A stretch of DNA of 64,000 nucleotides from 13-2-20CM-68-14 sp046733295 (GCA_046733295.1 JBKPOY010000005.1:23365-87364); one strand, 5' to 3'. Counted from the first letter of the stretch, positions 1-9,408 are shown. Numbers and translations: made by a program. Notes: generated by a model not told the origin, from the sequence alone.

Positions 1-36
1 CCGATCTCCACGGCCGCGAGCTCGTCGACGAACCTC

Positions 37-1077
37 ATGGTCCGGACTCTGACGGACGGCGGCCAGGAGCCGCTCGAGATCGCCCGCTTGATCGCCGAAT
101 GGCTTGGCGAAGCCCGCAAGTCGCTCGAGATCGCGCAGTACGACTTCAACCTCGGGCCCGATACTCGCGACGTGGTCGCCGGCGCGATCACGGCCGCGCG
201 AGAGCGTGGCGTCGCCGTGCGAATCGCCTACAACGTCGACCACCGGAACCCGATCCCGGTCCCGCCGCCGCCGGAGCCGGACGTCGCGCTGATCAAGGGC
301 CTCGGCGTTGCCGAGCGCGCGATCGCCGGGGTGCCGGACCTCATGCACCACAAGTTCGTCGTCCGGGACCGGACCGCCGTCTGGACGGGGTCGATGAACT
401 GGACGGACGACTCGTTCGGGCGGCAGGAGAACGTGATCGTCACGGTCGACTCGGCCGAGATCGCCGACCTCTTCCGAAGCGACTTCGAGCAGCTCTGGGA
501 GCGCGACTCCGTGGAGGCGACGGGCTTCGTGCCGCCGAAGCGCGTTCGAGTCGGCGACGTGCTCGTGCGCCCGTGGTTCACGCCGGGCTACGGCGAGGAC
601 CTGTCCCACCGGATCGCGAAGGCGATCGGCCACGCCAGGCGGCGCGTGCGGATCTGCTCGCCGGTAATCACGGCGGCGCCGGTGCTCGGCACGCTGGCGG
701 AGCTCGTCTCCGAGGGCAGGGTCGACGTCGCCGGCTGCGTCGACGAGCCGCAGGTCGAAGGCGTCGTGTACCAGTGGCGCCAGAACGGCAACGTCGCCTG
801 GAAGCTGCCACTGCTCGAGCGTGTGATGGCGGGGGAGTTCAGCGGCAAGCCGTCGACGCCGTACGGCACCGGGCCGCTGCACGACTTCATGCACGCGAAG
901 ATCACCGTCGCCGACGAGGTCGTCTTCGTCGGCTCGTTCAACCTCTCCCGCTCGGGCGAGCAGAACGCGGAGAACGTCCTCGAGCTGCACGACCCGGAGC
1001 TCGCCGAGCGTCTGAGCACGTACGTCGACGAAGTGCGTCACCGCTATCCGCGGTTCCAGCTCCCGCGCGCAGTCTGA
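37..1077 (+). CDS. Phospholipase D-like (PLDc_2) protein
   Basis: Two HKD half-sites are visible. The first has His104, Lys106 and Asp111, followed by GSMN. The second has His286, Lys288 and Asp293, followed by GSFN. This is the two-lobed layout of PLD-superfamily phosphodiesterases, transferases and nucleases. No signal peptide is seen in the part present. The frame stays open to the left edge of the window, so the annotated ATG may be internal and the gene may begin outside. Substrate (phospholipid or nucleic acid) cannot be told. Family assignment is firm; function is not. Confidence 0.85.
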   Translation: MVRTLTDGGQEPLEIARLIAEWLGEARKSLEIAQYDFNLGPDTRDVVAGAITAARERGVAVRIAYNVDHRNPIPVPPPPEPDVALIKGLGVAERAIAGVPDLMHHKFVVRDRTAVWTGSMNWTDDSFGRQENVIVTVDSAEIADLFRSDFEQLWERDSVEATGFVPPKRVRVGDVLVRPWFTPGYGEDLSHRIAKAIGHARRRVRICSPVITAAPVLGTLAELVSEGRVDVAGCVDEPQVEGVVYQWRQNGNVAWKLPLLERVMAGEFSGKPSTPYGTGPLHDFMHAKITVADEVVFVGSFNLSRSGEQNAENVLELHDPELAERLSTYVDEVRHRYPRFQLPRAV

Positions 1078-1175
1078 CGCCGACGGGGGCCTCAGTGACC
1101 GCGAAACCCTTCTTTCGAGCCATGCCTGTGGACGAAAAGTCACACATCTGTTGCAGTGGCCATGTCGCGCCGTGC

Positions 1176-1206
1176 CAGTTCGTGGGGACAGTCCCCGAAC
1201 GAACTG
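1176..1206. repeat. Imperfect GC-rich palindrome upstream of the cyclase
   Basis: The arms read CAGTTCG-TGGGGAC and GTCCCCGAACGAACTG around a central A, with a two-base bulge in the right arm. It lies between the PLD-like gene and the cyclase gene, about 30 nt before the cyclase start. It could be a transcription terminator, a leader hairpin or a dispersed palindromic repeat. No T-run follows it. Confidence 0.5.
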
Positions 1207-1237
1207 CCGCGACGCTCGGCGGCGGCGAGACGCGAGA

Positions 1238-1936
1238 ATGCCCGCGATGACCAGCCTGCCCGCCGGAACCGTCACGTTCCTCTTCAGCGACATCGAGGGC
1301 TCGACCCGCCTGTTGCAGCAACTCGGCGACGGGTACGGCGAGCTCGACGCGCAGCACCGGCAGGTGATGCGAGAGGCGGCCACCGGCGCCGGCGGGGTCG
1401 AGATCGACGCCCAGGGAGACGCGTTCTTCTTCGCGTTCACCCGCGCGCGGGACGCGGCCGCCGGGGCGCTCGACGCGCAGCGTCGCCTGGCGACCGAGCG
1501 CTGGCCGGACGGCGTCACGGTCAACGTGCGGATGGGACTGCACACCGGCGAGCCGACGCTCGGCGACGAGGGCTACGTCGGGCTCGACGTCGTCCGCGGC
1601 GCCAGGATCGCCGCGGCCGCCCACGGCAGCCAGATCCTCGTCTCGGAGGCAACGCGCGCGCTGCTCCCGGCGGAGTTGCCCGACGGCGCAGAGCTGGTCG
1701 ACCTCGGCGAGCACACGTTGAAAGACCTCGACCGGCAGGAAAGGCTGTTCCAGCTCGTCCCTGCGGGCATGAGCGGCGAGCTGCCGGTGCCGCGCTCGGA
1801 GCAGCCTCCTGATCCGCTCAGCCGCAAGATCAACGCCTACGTGGAACAGCAGGTGATCCAGGCGCTCGAGGAGACGCCCGCCGAGCCGGAACGATCTGCC
1901 CGTTGGCTGTCGCGCCTGCGGCGCCGGAAGGACTAG
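1238..1936 (+). CDS. Class III adenylate/guanylate cyclase catalytic-domain protein
   Basis: A 232-residue protein that is almost entirely one class III nucleotide cyclase domain. The metal-binding aspartates are at Asp18 (in FSDIEGST) and Asp61 (in GDAFFFAF), and the later MGLHTGEP and GARIAAAAHG segments are typical of the actinobacterial family. No membrane segment or sensor domain is seen, so it is a stand-alone soluble cyclase or part of a larger network. The frame opens earlier, but ATG 1238 (or 1247) puts the start just before the conserved LPAGTVTFLF block. Its stop overlaps that of the convergent gene on the other strand. Two cNMP-binding proteins elsewhere in the window could be readers of its product (inference). 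Confidence 0.85.
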   Translation: MPAMTSLPAGTVTFLFSDIEGSTRLLQQLGDGYGELDAQHRQVMREAATGAGGVEIDAQGDAFFFAFTRARDAAAGALDAQRRLATERWPDGVTVNVRMGLHTGEPTLGDEGYVGLDVVRGARIAAAAHGSQILVSEATRALLPAELPDGAELVDLGEHTLKDLDRQERLFQLVPAGMSGELPVPRSEQPPDPLSRKINAYVEQQVIQALEETPAEPERSARWLSRLRRRKD

Positions 1937-2148
1937 TCGAGGGCGACGATGAGCGTGACGATTCCCGCGATCACGAGCACGATCGCGACGACCACCACGA
2001 CGCCGGCCGCGATCAGAAGCCGGCGGGCCTCGTGCGCCGCGCGGCTCTTGAGCGGCCGCGGGTCGCCCTCGCCCTGCAAGATGCGGTAGGCCCGGCGCAC
2101 GGCCCAGAACCCCACCCACCGGTAGAGGAGCGGCGCGGCTACTCCCAT
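1933..2148 (-). CDS. Small single-pass membrane protein downstream of guaA
   Basis: A 71-residue protein. The ATG lies inside the 3' end of guaA (10-nt overlap around TGGGAGTAG), which suggests translational coupling. The N-terminal half is amphipathic and basic. The C-terminal 25 residues form one strongly hydrophobic helix rich in Val and Ile. I do not recognise a family. Its stop codon shares bases with the stop of the convergent cyclase. Confidence 0.65.
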   Translation of the reverse strand: MGVAAPLLYRWVGFWAVRRAYRILQGEGDPRPLKSRAAHEARRLLIAAGVVVVVAIVLVIAGIVTLIVALD

Positions 2149-3713
2149 TCGATGGTCGAGGGCGGCTTCGACGAGATGTCCAGCGCAACCCGGTTCACCG
2201 CCGGGATCTCGTTGATGATCCGGCTCGAGATCGTCTCGAGCAGGTCGTAGGGCAGCCGCGCCCAGTCGGCGGTCATCGCGTCTTCGGAGGTGACCGCCCG
2301 GATGACGATGGGGTAGGCGTACGTCCGCTCGTCTCCCTGGACGCCGACCGAGCGGATCCCGGGCAGCACCGCGAAGCACTGCCAGAGCTCCCGGTAGAGC
2401 CCCGCGCGGCGGATCTCGTCGAGCAGGATCGAGTCGGCCTCGCGCAGGATCTCGAGCCGCTCTCGGGTCACCTCGCCGATGATCCGAATCGCGAGCCCGG
2501 GCCCCGGGAACGGGTGGCGCCATACCATCCGCTCGGGCAGTCCGAGCTCCGCGCCGACTCGCCGCACCTCGTCCTTGAAGAGAAGTCGCAGCGGCTCGAC
2601 GAGCTCCATCTCCATCTCCTCGGGCAGGCCGCCCACGTTGTGGTGGGACTTGATCTTCGCGGCGACGCCCTCGGTGCCGCCCGACTCGATCACGTCGGAA
2701 TAGAGCGTGCCCTGGACGAGGTGCCGGACGGCTCCCAGCTTCGCCGACTCCTCCTCGAAGACACGAATGAACTCCTCCCCGATCCGGGTCCGCTTCTCCT
2801 CGGGGTCGTCGACCGCCTCGAGACGAGCCAGGAACCGCTCCTCCGCGTCGACGTGGACGAGCGGCACGTGGAAGTGCCCGCGAAAGGTCTCCACCACTTG
2901 CGCCGCTTCGTCCTTGCGCAGGAGCCCGTGGTCGACGAACACACACGTCAGCTGGTCGCCGACCGCCTTGTGCACGAGTAGAGCGGCGACTGCCGAGTCG
3001 ACCCCGCCCGACAGCGCGCAGAGCACGCGCTCGGCGCCGACCTGCGCGCGGATGCGCTCGACCTGCTCCTCGATCACGGCCGCCGCGGTCCAGGTCGCGG
3101 GCGCGTCTGCCACGTGGTAGAGGAAGTTCTTCAGCACGTCCGTCCCGTAGGGCGTGTGGACGACCTCCGGGTGGAACTGGACCCCGTACAGCCTCCGCTC
3201 CTCATGCTCGAACGCCGCGATCGGCGTCGAGGCCGACCCCGCAACGATGCGGGCGCCGGCCGGCGGCGCCGTCACCGAGTCGCGGTGCGACATCCACGTG
3301 GTCTGCTCTTCCGGGAGTCCCGCGAACAGCGCCCCCTCGTACGTGCGGACTTCGGTCTTGCCGAACTCGGAGACGCCCGTGCGGTCGACGCTGCCGCCGA
3401 GATCCTGCGCCATCAGCTGCATGCCATAGCAGATCCCGAGCGTGGGGATTCCGAGCTCGTACAGGCGTGGGTCGATCCTCGGCGCGCGGTCGGCGTAGAC
3501 CGAGGCCGGACCGCCACTCAGCACGAGCGCGAGCGGGTTTCGCGCCTGGACTTCCTCAGGGGTCACGGCGTGGCCGACGAGCTCGGAGTAGACCCGGCAT
3601 TCGCGGACCCGCCGAGCGATCAGCTGCGAGTACTGGCCGCCCAGGTCCAAAACGAGCACCGGCCGCTCCTCTGCGGCCGGCTCGCTGACGGGCAGCGGGA
3701 CGACGTCGCCCAT
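2139..3713 (-). CDS. guaA: GMP synthase (glutamine-hydrolysing)
   Basis: Converts XMP, ATP and glutamine to GMP in the cytosol. The class I amidotransferase domain comes first, with nucleophile Cys95 in GICYGMQ and His181/Glu183 in FHPEV. The ATP-pyrophosphatase P-loop SGGVDS is at residues 235-240, and the C-terminal dimerisation domain ends in ISSKPPSTIEWE. Its length of 524 residues is normal. The start is ATG 3713, which shares one base with the guaB stop (TGATG). An upstream in-frame extension is only guaB antisense-frame noise. It is co-transcribed with guaB, so the two GMP-committing steps sit together. Confidence 0.97.
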   Translation of the reverse strand: MGDVVPLPVSEPAAEERPVLVLDLGGQYSQLIARRVRECRVYSELVGHAVTPEEVQARNPLALVLSGGPASVYADRAPRIDPRLYELGIPTLGICYGMQLMAQDLGGSVDRTGVSEFGKTEVRTYEGALFAGLPEEQTTWMSHRDSVTAPPAGARIVAGSASTPIAAFEHEERRLYGVQFHPEVVHTPYGTDVLKNFLYHVADAPATWTAAAVIEEQVERIRAQVGAERVLCALSGGVDSAVAALLVHKAVGDQLTCVFVDHGLLRKDEAAQVVETFRGHFHVPLVHVDAEERFLARLEAVDDPEEKRTRIGEEFIRVFEEESAKLGAVRHLVQGTLYSDVIESGGTEGVAAKIKSHHNVGGLPEEMEMELVEPLRLLFKDEVRRVGAELGLPERMVWRHPFPGPGLAIRIIGEVTRERLEILREADSILLDEIRRAGLYRELWQCFAVLPGIRSVGVQGDERTYAYPIVIRAVTSEDAMTADWARLPYDLLETISSRIINEIPAVNRVALDISSKPPSTIEWE

Positions 3714-5230
3714 CACGGCCTCCGGTAGTTGGGAGCGTCGGCGATCGTGGTCATCCCGTGCGGGTGGCTCTCCCGGAGGCCTGCGCCCGTGATCCGGACG
3801 AACATGGCGTTCTTCATCTCCTCGATCGTCGCCGCCCCGCAATACCCCATCGCCTGGCGGAGCCCGCCCACGAGCTGGTGGAGGACGTTCGCGACGGGAC
3901 CCTTGTAGGGGACCCGTCCCTCGACCCCCTCGGGGACGAGCTTGTCGACGTCCTCGACGTCGCCCTGGAAGTACCGGTCCTTCGAGAAGCCGCGCGCCTT
4001 CATGGCGCCCAGCGACCCCATGCCCCGGTACTGCTTGAAGCGCTCGCCGCCGGACAGGATCACCTCTCCGGGCGCCTCGTCCGTGCCAGCCAGGAGACCG
4101 CCCGTCATGACGGCGTCGGCGCCGGCGGCGATTGCCTTCGCGACGTCGCCGGACGAGCTGAGCCCGCCGTCGCCGAGCACCGGCACGCCGTGCCCGGCCG
4201 CCGCCCGCGCGCAGTCGTAGATCGCGCTCACCTGTGGGACGCCGACGCCGGCCACGACCCGGGTCGTGCAGATCGCCCCGGGGCCGATGCCGACCTTGAT
4301 CGCGTCCGCTCCCGCGTCGATGAGGGCCTCGGTCGCCTCGGCCGTGGCGATGTTGCCGGCAATCACGTCGCCGTCCCAGCGGCGCTTGAGGCGGCCGACC
4401 ATCTCGACGACGTTGCGCGAGTGGCCGTGGGCCGTGTCGACGACGAGAATGTCGGCGCCCGCCTCGGCGAGGGCCGCGGCACGGTCGTCCGCGTCCGGCC
4501 CCACGCCGACGGCCGCGCCGACGCGAAGCCGTCCCTGCGCGTCCTTCGTCGCGCGCGGGAACTCGATCTGCTTGCGGATGTCCTTGACGGTGATGAGGCC
4601 CTTGAGCCGCCCCTCGGTGTCGACGACGGGCAGCTTCTCGACCTTGTGCCTGTGAAGGATCTCGCGCGCCTCGTCGAGCGTCGTGCCGACCGGCGCCGTG
4701 ATCAGATCGCGGTCGGTCATCAGCTCCGAAACGCGGCGCGACGACGCATCTTCTTCGCGGAAGCGGAGGTCGCGGTTGGTGAGGATCCCGACCAGGCGGC
4801 CCTCGGCATCCGTGACCGGGACGCCCGAGATGTGGTACCTCGCCATCAGCTCCAGCGCGGTCTCGATCGGCGCGTCGGGGGGAAGGGTGACCGGCTCCAC
4901 GATCATGCCCGACTCCGAGCGCTTGACCTTGTCGACCTCGGCGACCTGGTCCTCGATCGAGAGGTTCCGGTGCAGGATCCCGATCCCGCCCTCGCGCGCG
5001 AGCGCGACCGCGAGCCGCGCCTCGGTGACGGTGTCCATCGCCGCCGAGACGATCGGGATCTCGAGCGCGACGTTCCGCGTCAGGCGCGTCGCCGTCGAGA
5101 CCTCGTTCGGCAGCACGCCGGACTCGGCCGGCACCAGCAGCACGTCGTCGAAAGTCAGGCCTTCACGCGCGAACTTGCGGTCGAGCTCGATCAGTCGCTC
5201 GATCGTCTGCGGCGTGAGCTCTACGGCCAA
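3713..5230 (-). CDS. guaB: IMP dehydrogenase
   Basis: Oxidises IMP to XMP with NAD+, the rate-limiting step to GMP. It has 505 residues. The TIM-barrel N-terminal part contains LTFDDVLLVP. A tandem CBS (Bateman) insertion occupies about residues 105-225. The catalytic loop is GIGPGAICTTR, with nucleophile Cys321. The flap and C-terminal YKGPV segments are present. It is directly followed by guaA with one-base stop/start overlap, so this is a guaBA operon. CBS domains suggest nucleotide control as in other IMPDHs. Confidence 0.97.
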   Translation of the reverse strand: MAVELTPQTIERLIELDRKFAREGLTFDDVLLVPAESGVLPNEVSTATRLTRNVALEIPIVSAAMDTVTEARLAVALAREGGIGILHRNLSIEDQVAEVDKVKRSESGMIVEPVTLPPDAPIETALELMARYHISGVPVTDAEGRLVGILTNRDLRFREEDASSRRVSELMTDRDLITAPVGTTLDEAREILHRHKVEKLPVVDTEGRLKGLITVKDIRKQIEFPRATKDAQGRLRVGAAVGVGPDADDRAAALAEAGADILVVDTAHGHSRNVVEMVGRLKRRWDGDVIAGNIATAEATEALIDAGADAIKVGIGPGAICTTRVVAGVGVPQVSAIYDCARAAAGHGVPVLGDGGLSSSGDVAKAIAAGADAVMTGGLLAGTDEAPGEVILSGGERFKQYRGMGSLGAMKARGFSKDRYFQGDVEDVDKLVPEGVEGRVPYKGPVANVLHQLVGGLRQAMGYCGAATIEEMKNAMFVRITGAGLRESHPHGMTTIADAPNYRRP

Positions 5231-5276
5231 TTGACGAGCGATGGTACCAGCGGTGCGAGACGGCGAAGCCTGCGCG

Positions 5277-6272
5277 TCAGCCGTTGACGGGCACCGCCGC
5301 CGAGTTCGCCCACGCCGTCCGGGCGGCGCTCGTCGCCGCGACGACGACCCTGAGCGTGTAGCCGACGTCGGCGGGCGAGACGAGATACGTCGACGTCGTC
5401 GCCCTGGCGATCGGCAGGCACACGTCGGCGGCCGTGTCGGCGCAGCGCTGCCACTCGTAGCCGAGGGCCGGGGCCTCGGATGCCTGCCACGTTCCCGGCG
5501 CGGCGCTGAGGGTCTCGCCCGTCTGGGGGACGCCGGTGATCGTCGGCGGTTGGATCGACAGCGGCGGCGGCGCCATCAGCGCGCCCGCGATCCGTGTCCC
5601 CCGGAACCGGTCGCCGTCGACGCAGCCGCGAATCCCGGGGACGCGGCTGCAGTTCGTCCACTGCCAGAACGACCAGCCCGTCGAGCCCCAGTTGGAGGCG
5701 GGAACGCGCGGAGCCTTCACGCGCCAGTGCGCGATCCAGAGCCGTGACCCCGTCGCAGCAAAGAGGCCGGCGTCACGCATCGAGCGCTTCCAGAAGGAGG
5801 GCGACGCGTAGATCGTCGGCCGGATCCCGACCCTGCGCCAGACCTCGTCGAGCCAGGCGTTCGTCCACGTGCGCAGCGACGCGGGCGGCAGGCCGCCGGT
5901 CCGCTCGAGGTCGAGCACGGGCGCGAGCTCGCCCGTCTGCGGAGTGGCGACGGAGACGAAGAGATCGGCCTCGGCGACCGCGTCGGCGACGATCGCCTGC
6001 CGCGTCGAGCCGTTCGGCCGCGCCAGGTGAAAGGCGCCAAAGCCAAGCCCTGCGGCCTTCGCGCCGCCGCGATTCCTGCCGTACGTCCAGTCGATCCCGA
6101 AGCCGTTCGTCGCCTCGGCGAACGCGAAGCGGTACCCCCCGCGGTTCACCTTCGCCCAGCCGATCGTGCCCTTCCAGTGCGAGACGTCGATCCCACGTAC
6201 GTAGGCCGACCCCCCTGTGGGGAGGCCGAGCACGAGAACCAACGCGATTAGCAGGGAGAAACGGCGGCGCAC
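5277..6272 (-). CDS. Secreted GH25 lysozyme with C-terminal Ig-like repeat
   Basis: A 331-residue protein starting with GTG and a clear Sec signal peptide (RRRF, then a hydrophobic core ending near GGSA). The GH25 (Chalaropsis-type muramidase) domain has Asp29 in RGIDVSHW and the acidic pair Asp121/Glu123 in LDLE. The last ~85 residues form one copy of a module with YEWQRC and a second Cys, ending in an ADVGYTLRV segment. Such modules are frequent on actinobacterial exported proteins. It probably hydrolyses peptidoglycan outside the membrane. It lies 14 nt after the sugar-kinase gene and looks like the last gene of the pyrF-dacA-kinase run. Confidence 0.9.
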   Translation of the reverse strand: MRRRFSLLIALVLVLGLPTGGSAYVRGIDVSHWKGTIGWAKVNRGGYRFAFAEATNGFGIDWTYGRNRGGAKAAGLGFGAFHLARPNGSTRQAIVADAVAEADLFVSVATPQTGELAPVLDLERTGGLPPASLRTWTNAWLDEVWRRVGIRPTIYASPSFWKRSMRDAGLFAATGSRLWIAHWRVKAPRVPASNWGSTGWSFWQWTNCSRVPGIRGCVDGDRFRGTRIAGALMAPPPLSIQPPTITGVPQTGETLSAAPGTWQASEAPALGYEWQRCADTAADVCLPIARATTSTYLVSPADVGYTLRVVVAATSAARTAWANSAAVPVNG

Positions 6273-6286
6273 GAGCGCCGTTGAGC

Positions 6287-7246
6287 CTACCGCTCCGAGA
6301 TCACCGGCTCCAGCTCGGCCACGTCGACCGCGCCCAGCAGGCGGCCGACGTCGCGCGGCTCGAACCGTCCGGCGCCGACCTCGAGCGTCGAGGCGGCGCC
6401 GGTCGCGACCGCGGTCCGCAGCGCTTCCTCCGCCGGCTTCCCCTCGAGCCAGGCGGCGAGGTAGGCGGCCAGAAGGACGTCGCCCGAGCCGACTGCGGAG
6501 ATCGGCTCGATGCTCGGCGCCGTCGCCCGGTAACGATGGACGTCGCGCTCCTGGCGCAGCAACGCGAAGCAGCCGGACTCCTGGGTGATCAGCACGTTGC
6601 GCGCTCCACGCTCGGCGATCGCGTCGAGCCCGAGCATGAAGTCGTCGTCGTCGTTGAACTCCTGGCCGACGAGACCCTCCGCCTCGCGCTGGTTCGGTGA
6701 GACGAGGAACGGCTCGGCCTGGACGCCGAGACGGAGCGGCTGGCCTTCGGCGTCGAGCACGCTGCGCGCGCCCCGGCGGTTGAGCTCGCGGATCGTCTCC
6801 TCGTAGAACCCGTCGTCGACGTCCCGCGGAAGCGAGCCGGCGAAGACGACGGCGTCCGCATCCTTGGCGAGGTACGCCAGCTTGCCGGTGAGCATCTCGA
6901 GCTCCTCCGGCCGCACCGCCGGGCCCCACTCGTTGATCTCGGTGTATGTGGGCGCGGTCGGATCGACGACGGCGGTCGAGGTTCGCGACTCGTCCTCGAT
7001 CCGGACGAAGTCGTTGAGAATCGCCTCGGCCGTCAGCTCCTCGACGATCCGCGTGCCGGTGCGGCCGCCGGCCAGCCCCGTGGCGACGACGGGAACGTCG
7101 AGACGCTTGAGCGCCCGGGCGATGTTGATCCCCTTCCCGCCCGCGAGCATCAGGCCCTGGGTCGCCCGGTGTCGCTGGCCGCGCTGGAAGTTCGGGACGG
7201 TGAGCGTCCGGTCGAGGGCGGCGTTGAGCGTGACCGTGACGATCAC
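6287..7246 (-). CDS. 1-phosphofructokinase-family (PfkB) sugar kinase
   Basis: A 319-residue ribokinase-fold kinase of the FruK/LacC branch. It begins with the typical VTLNAALDRT segment. The N-terminal signature AGGKGINIARAL is at about residues 35-46. The C-terminal signature is AVGSGDVLLAAYL, with catalytic Asp256. The usual GAGDS is here GSGDV, a mild variant. The likely substrate is fructose-1-phosphate or tagatose-6-phosphate. No PTS gene is nearby to settle this. The GTG start overlaps the dacA stop as GTGA. Confidence 0.85.
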   Translation of the reverse strand: MIVTVTLNAALDRTLTVPNFQRGQRHRATQGLMLAGGKGINIARALKRLDVPVVATGLAGGRTGTRIVEELTAEAILNDFVRIEDESRTSTAVVDPTAPTYTEINEWGPAVRPEELEMLTGKLAYLAKDADAVVFAGSLPRDVDDGFYEETIRELNRRGARSVLDAEGQPLRLGVQAEPFLVSPNQREAEGLVGQEFNDDDDFMLGLDAIAERGARNVLITQESGCFALLRQERDVHRYRATAPSIEPISAVGSGDVLLAAYLAAWLEGKPAEEALRTAVATGAASTLEVGAGRFEPRDVGRLLGAVDVAELEPVISER

Positions 7247-8364
7247 GAGACCCACCCCCACATGTGGCTCACGGTCCGTCGGGCGTAGAAGCCGGTGCGG
7301 CCGAGGACGCCCGGACGCGACACCGTCCGCTCGGCGACGAGCGTCTCGCGTCCGACGAGCCGCGATCCCTGGTAGACGCGGATCTCGCCGAGCGGCTGGC
7401 CGCGCAGCACCGGCAGGGGCGCGGCCGCCTTGGAGACGATCTTCTGCACGAGCGCCCGATCGATGCGGACGGCTCGCATCACCCGCGTCGGGGCGACGAG
7501 CCCGACCGGCTTCCGGCCGTAGCCGACCTCGACCCGGGCGTAGACCCGGTCGCCGCGGATCACGGGGATCCGCTTGTACCGAGACAGCCCCCAGCGGAGG
7601 AGCGCGGCCAGATCGGCGTTCCGCGTCGACCGGTCGGGGGAGCCCAGGATCGTCCCGTAGATCGCGATCCCGCCCCGGTTGACTGCTGCAGCCTCGTTCC
7701 AGCCGGCCGCCGACGTGTGGCCGGTCTTGACACCGATTACGCCCGGGAAGGTGGCCAGCAGGTCGTTCCACGTATGCAGCACGCGTCCCCCTGCGATGGT
7801 CTCGCGCTGGCGGCGCACGATCGAGCGGATCACGGGCCGCTGCATCAGCAGCCGCGCGAGCTTCGTCACGTCCCGGGCGCTGGAGACGTGCCCGAGCGCG
7901 TCGAGTCCGTCGGGCCGCATGTAGTGAGTGTCCGTCAGCCCGAGTTGCCGGGCGCGCGTGTTCATCATCGCCACGAACCTTGTCTCGCTCCCCCGCCCGA
8001 CGTAGTAGGCGAGTGCGTCCGCGGCGTCGTTCGCGCTCTGGATCATCGCCGCCTCGACCAGGTCGCGAACGGTGATCTTCTCGCCCGCGCGCAGGTTCAC
8101 CGAGGACTCGCCCACCGAGGCGGCTCCAGGCGCCACGGTGACGACGTCGCCGAGCTTCGTCCGCTCGACCGCGAGCAGCACCGTCATCAGCTTGGTCAGG
8201 CTCGCGATGGGGACCCGGGCCCGCTCACGGTAGTGGGCGAGCACCTGACCGGATCGCCCGTCGGCGACCAGATAGGCGCGCGCATGCACCTGCGGCAGGG
8301 CGCCGAGCGCCGGCGCCGCGAGCGCGAGGGCCGCGGCGACAAGGACGACCAGGCGGCGCTTCAC
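7243..8364 (-). CDS. dacA: D-alanyl-D-alanine carboxypeptidase (penicillin-binding protein, S11)
   Basis: An exported 373-residue DD-peptidase that trims peptidoglycan pentapeptides. An N-terminal signal peptide is followed by the three serine-peptidase motifs: Ser55-x-x-Lys58 (SLTK), Ser110-Ala-Asn112 and Lys213-Thr-Gly. The C-terminal ~100 residues are a beta-rich PBP5-like tail and end without an evident amphipathic anchor. It overlaps the kinase gene by 4 nt downstream, and pyrF lies 19 nt upstream. Confidence 0.92.
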   Translation of the reverse strand: MKRRLVVLVAAALALAAPALGALPQVHARAYLVADGRSGQVLAHYRERARVPIASLTKLMTVLLAVERTKLGDVVTVAPGAASVGESSVNLRAGEKITVRDLVEAAMIQSANDAADALAYYVGRGSETRFVAMMNTRARQLGLTDTHYMRPDGLDALGHVSSARDVTKLARLLMQRPVIRSIVRRQRETIAGGRVLHTWNDLLATFPGVIGVKTGHTSAAGWNEAAAVNRGGIAIYGTILGSPDRSTRNADLAALLRWGLSRYKRIPVIRGDRVYARVEVGYGRKPVGLVAPTRVMRAVRIDRALVQKIVSKAAAPLPVLRGQPLGEIRVYQGSRLVGRETLVAERTVSRPGVLGRTGFYARRTVSHMWGWVS

Positions 8365-8383
8365 GTTCGCAGAGGCTACCGGC

Positions 8384-9292
8384 CTACCAGCCGGAGACTG
8401 CCCAGATCTCGCTCTTCAGCCGTGCCGCCTCGTGGGAGGCGCCGGCGCGCCAGTCCTCACCCGATGTCCGGAACCCGTAGGTGACGCTGCGCGCGGCAGC
8501 GACGAGCGCGCTCGCCGGCCCGCTGGTGAAGGCACGCGCGACGTCGCCGGGAGAAGCGCCCTGCGCCCCCACCCCGGGCAGGAGCAGGATCGAACGCGGC
8601 AGGAGCTTCCGCGCCTCGCCGATCGCGCGAGAGTGCGTCGCGCCGACGACGGCGCCGACGCTCGAGAGGCCGTGCTCGCCGACCAGATCCTCGCCCCACT
8701 CCGCCACGAGCCCGGCAACGTGCTGCCAGAGGAGGCGGCCGTCGCTCAAGCGCACGTCCTGGATGTCGCCGCCACCTTCGTTGGACGTCTTCACCAGGCA
8801 GAACAGGCCGCCGCCCAGCCGCCGGCAGGCGCCGAGGAACGGCTCGAGCGAGTCGCGGCCGAGGTAGGGGTTCACGGTGAGTGCGTCCGCGACAGGGAGG
8901 TCGCCCTCGAGATACGCCGCTGCGTAGGCGCGGGCGGTCGAGCCGATGTCGCCTCTCTTGCCGTCCGCGATCACCAGGAGCCCGGCAGAGCGGGCATAGG
9001 CCGAGGTGGCTTCGAACGCGCGCAGGCCGTCGGCGCCGAGCGCTTCGAAGAAGGCCAGCTGCGGCTTGACGGCCACGGCATGCGGTGCGACGGCGTCGAT
9101 GATCCCGCAGCAGAAGCGCGCCACCGCGTCGGCCGCGGAGCTACGGGCGACATGGGCATCGCCGCGAAGCTCGACGGGAAGCAGGTCGAGCCTGGGGTCG
9201 AGCCCGACGACGAGCTGCGATCGCTTGCGCTCGACCGCCTCCGCGACGCGGTCGCCGAAGGTGGCCGTGGCCGGCGGCGTCTCCAGCTGCAT
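8384..9292 (-). CDS. pyrF: Orotidine 5'-phosphate decarboxylase
   Basis: Last step of de novo UMP synthesis. It has 302 residues and belongs to the longer type-2 (actinobacterial/mycobacterial) group. The catalytic D-x-K-x-x-D cluster is at residues 110-115 in DGKRGDIGST. It has LVVGLDPR near the N-terminus and LLPGVGAQG near the phosphate-binding end. It begins the minus-strand run pyrF-dacA-kinase-lysozyme and is separated from the HU gene by a terminator-like hairpin. Confidence 0.95.
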   Translation of the reverse strand: MQLETPPATATFGDRVAEAVERKRSQLVVGLDPRLDLLPVELRGDAHVARSSAADAVARFCCGIIDAVAPHAVAVKPQLAFFEALGADGLRAFEATSAYARSAGLLVIADGKRGDIGSTARAYAAAYLEGDLPVADALTVNPYLGRDSLEPFLGACRRLGGGLFCLVKTSNEGGGDIQDVRLSDGRLLWQHVAGLVAEWGEDLVGEHGLSSVGAVVGATHSRAIGEARKLLPRSILLLPGVGAQGASPGDVARAFTSGPASALVAAARSVTYGFRTSGEDWRAGASHEAARLKSEIWAVSGW

Positions 9293-9333
9293 CGGTCGAA
9301 GCGTAGTCGGCGGCTCGGAAGCGCGATGAACGC

Positions 9334-9362
9334 CGAAGGCCGCCCGGTGGGCGGCCTTCGGG
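9334..9362 (-). terminator. Terminator-like hairpin between HU gene and pyrF
   Basis: Perfect 13-bp inverted repeat CCGAAGGCCGCCC / GGGCGGCCTTCGG with a 3-nt loop, in the gap after the HU gene. There is no strong T-run on either side. The stem resembles the one at 15900-15927 (shared CGAAGGCC/GGCCTTCG). Confidence 0.7.
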
Positions 9363-9408
9363 AAATCGTGGAGGGAGGCCCTCGTCCGCTACATCCCGCC
9401 CCTGTCGC

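Noticed and set aside
938..2188. A 416-codon minus-strand frame over the cyclase gene
   Set aside because: Antisense to a cyclase with clear catalytic residues; low-complexity Arg/Gly/Ala product.
3758..5287. A 500-codon open frame on the plus strand across guaB
   Set aside because: It is the antisense of a certain guaB gene. The composition (Arg/Asp/Ala/Leu-rich, no fold pattern) is typical of GC-rich antisense frames.
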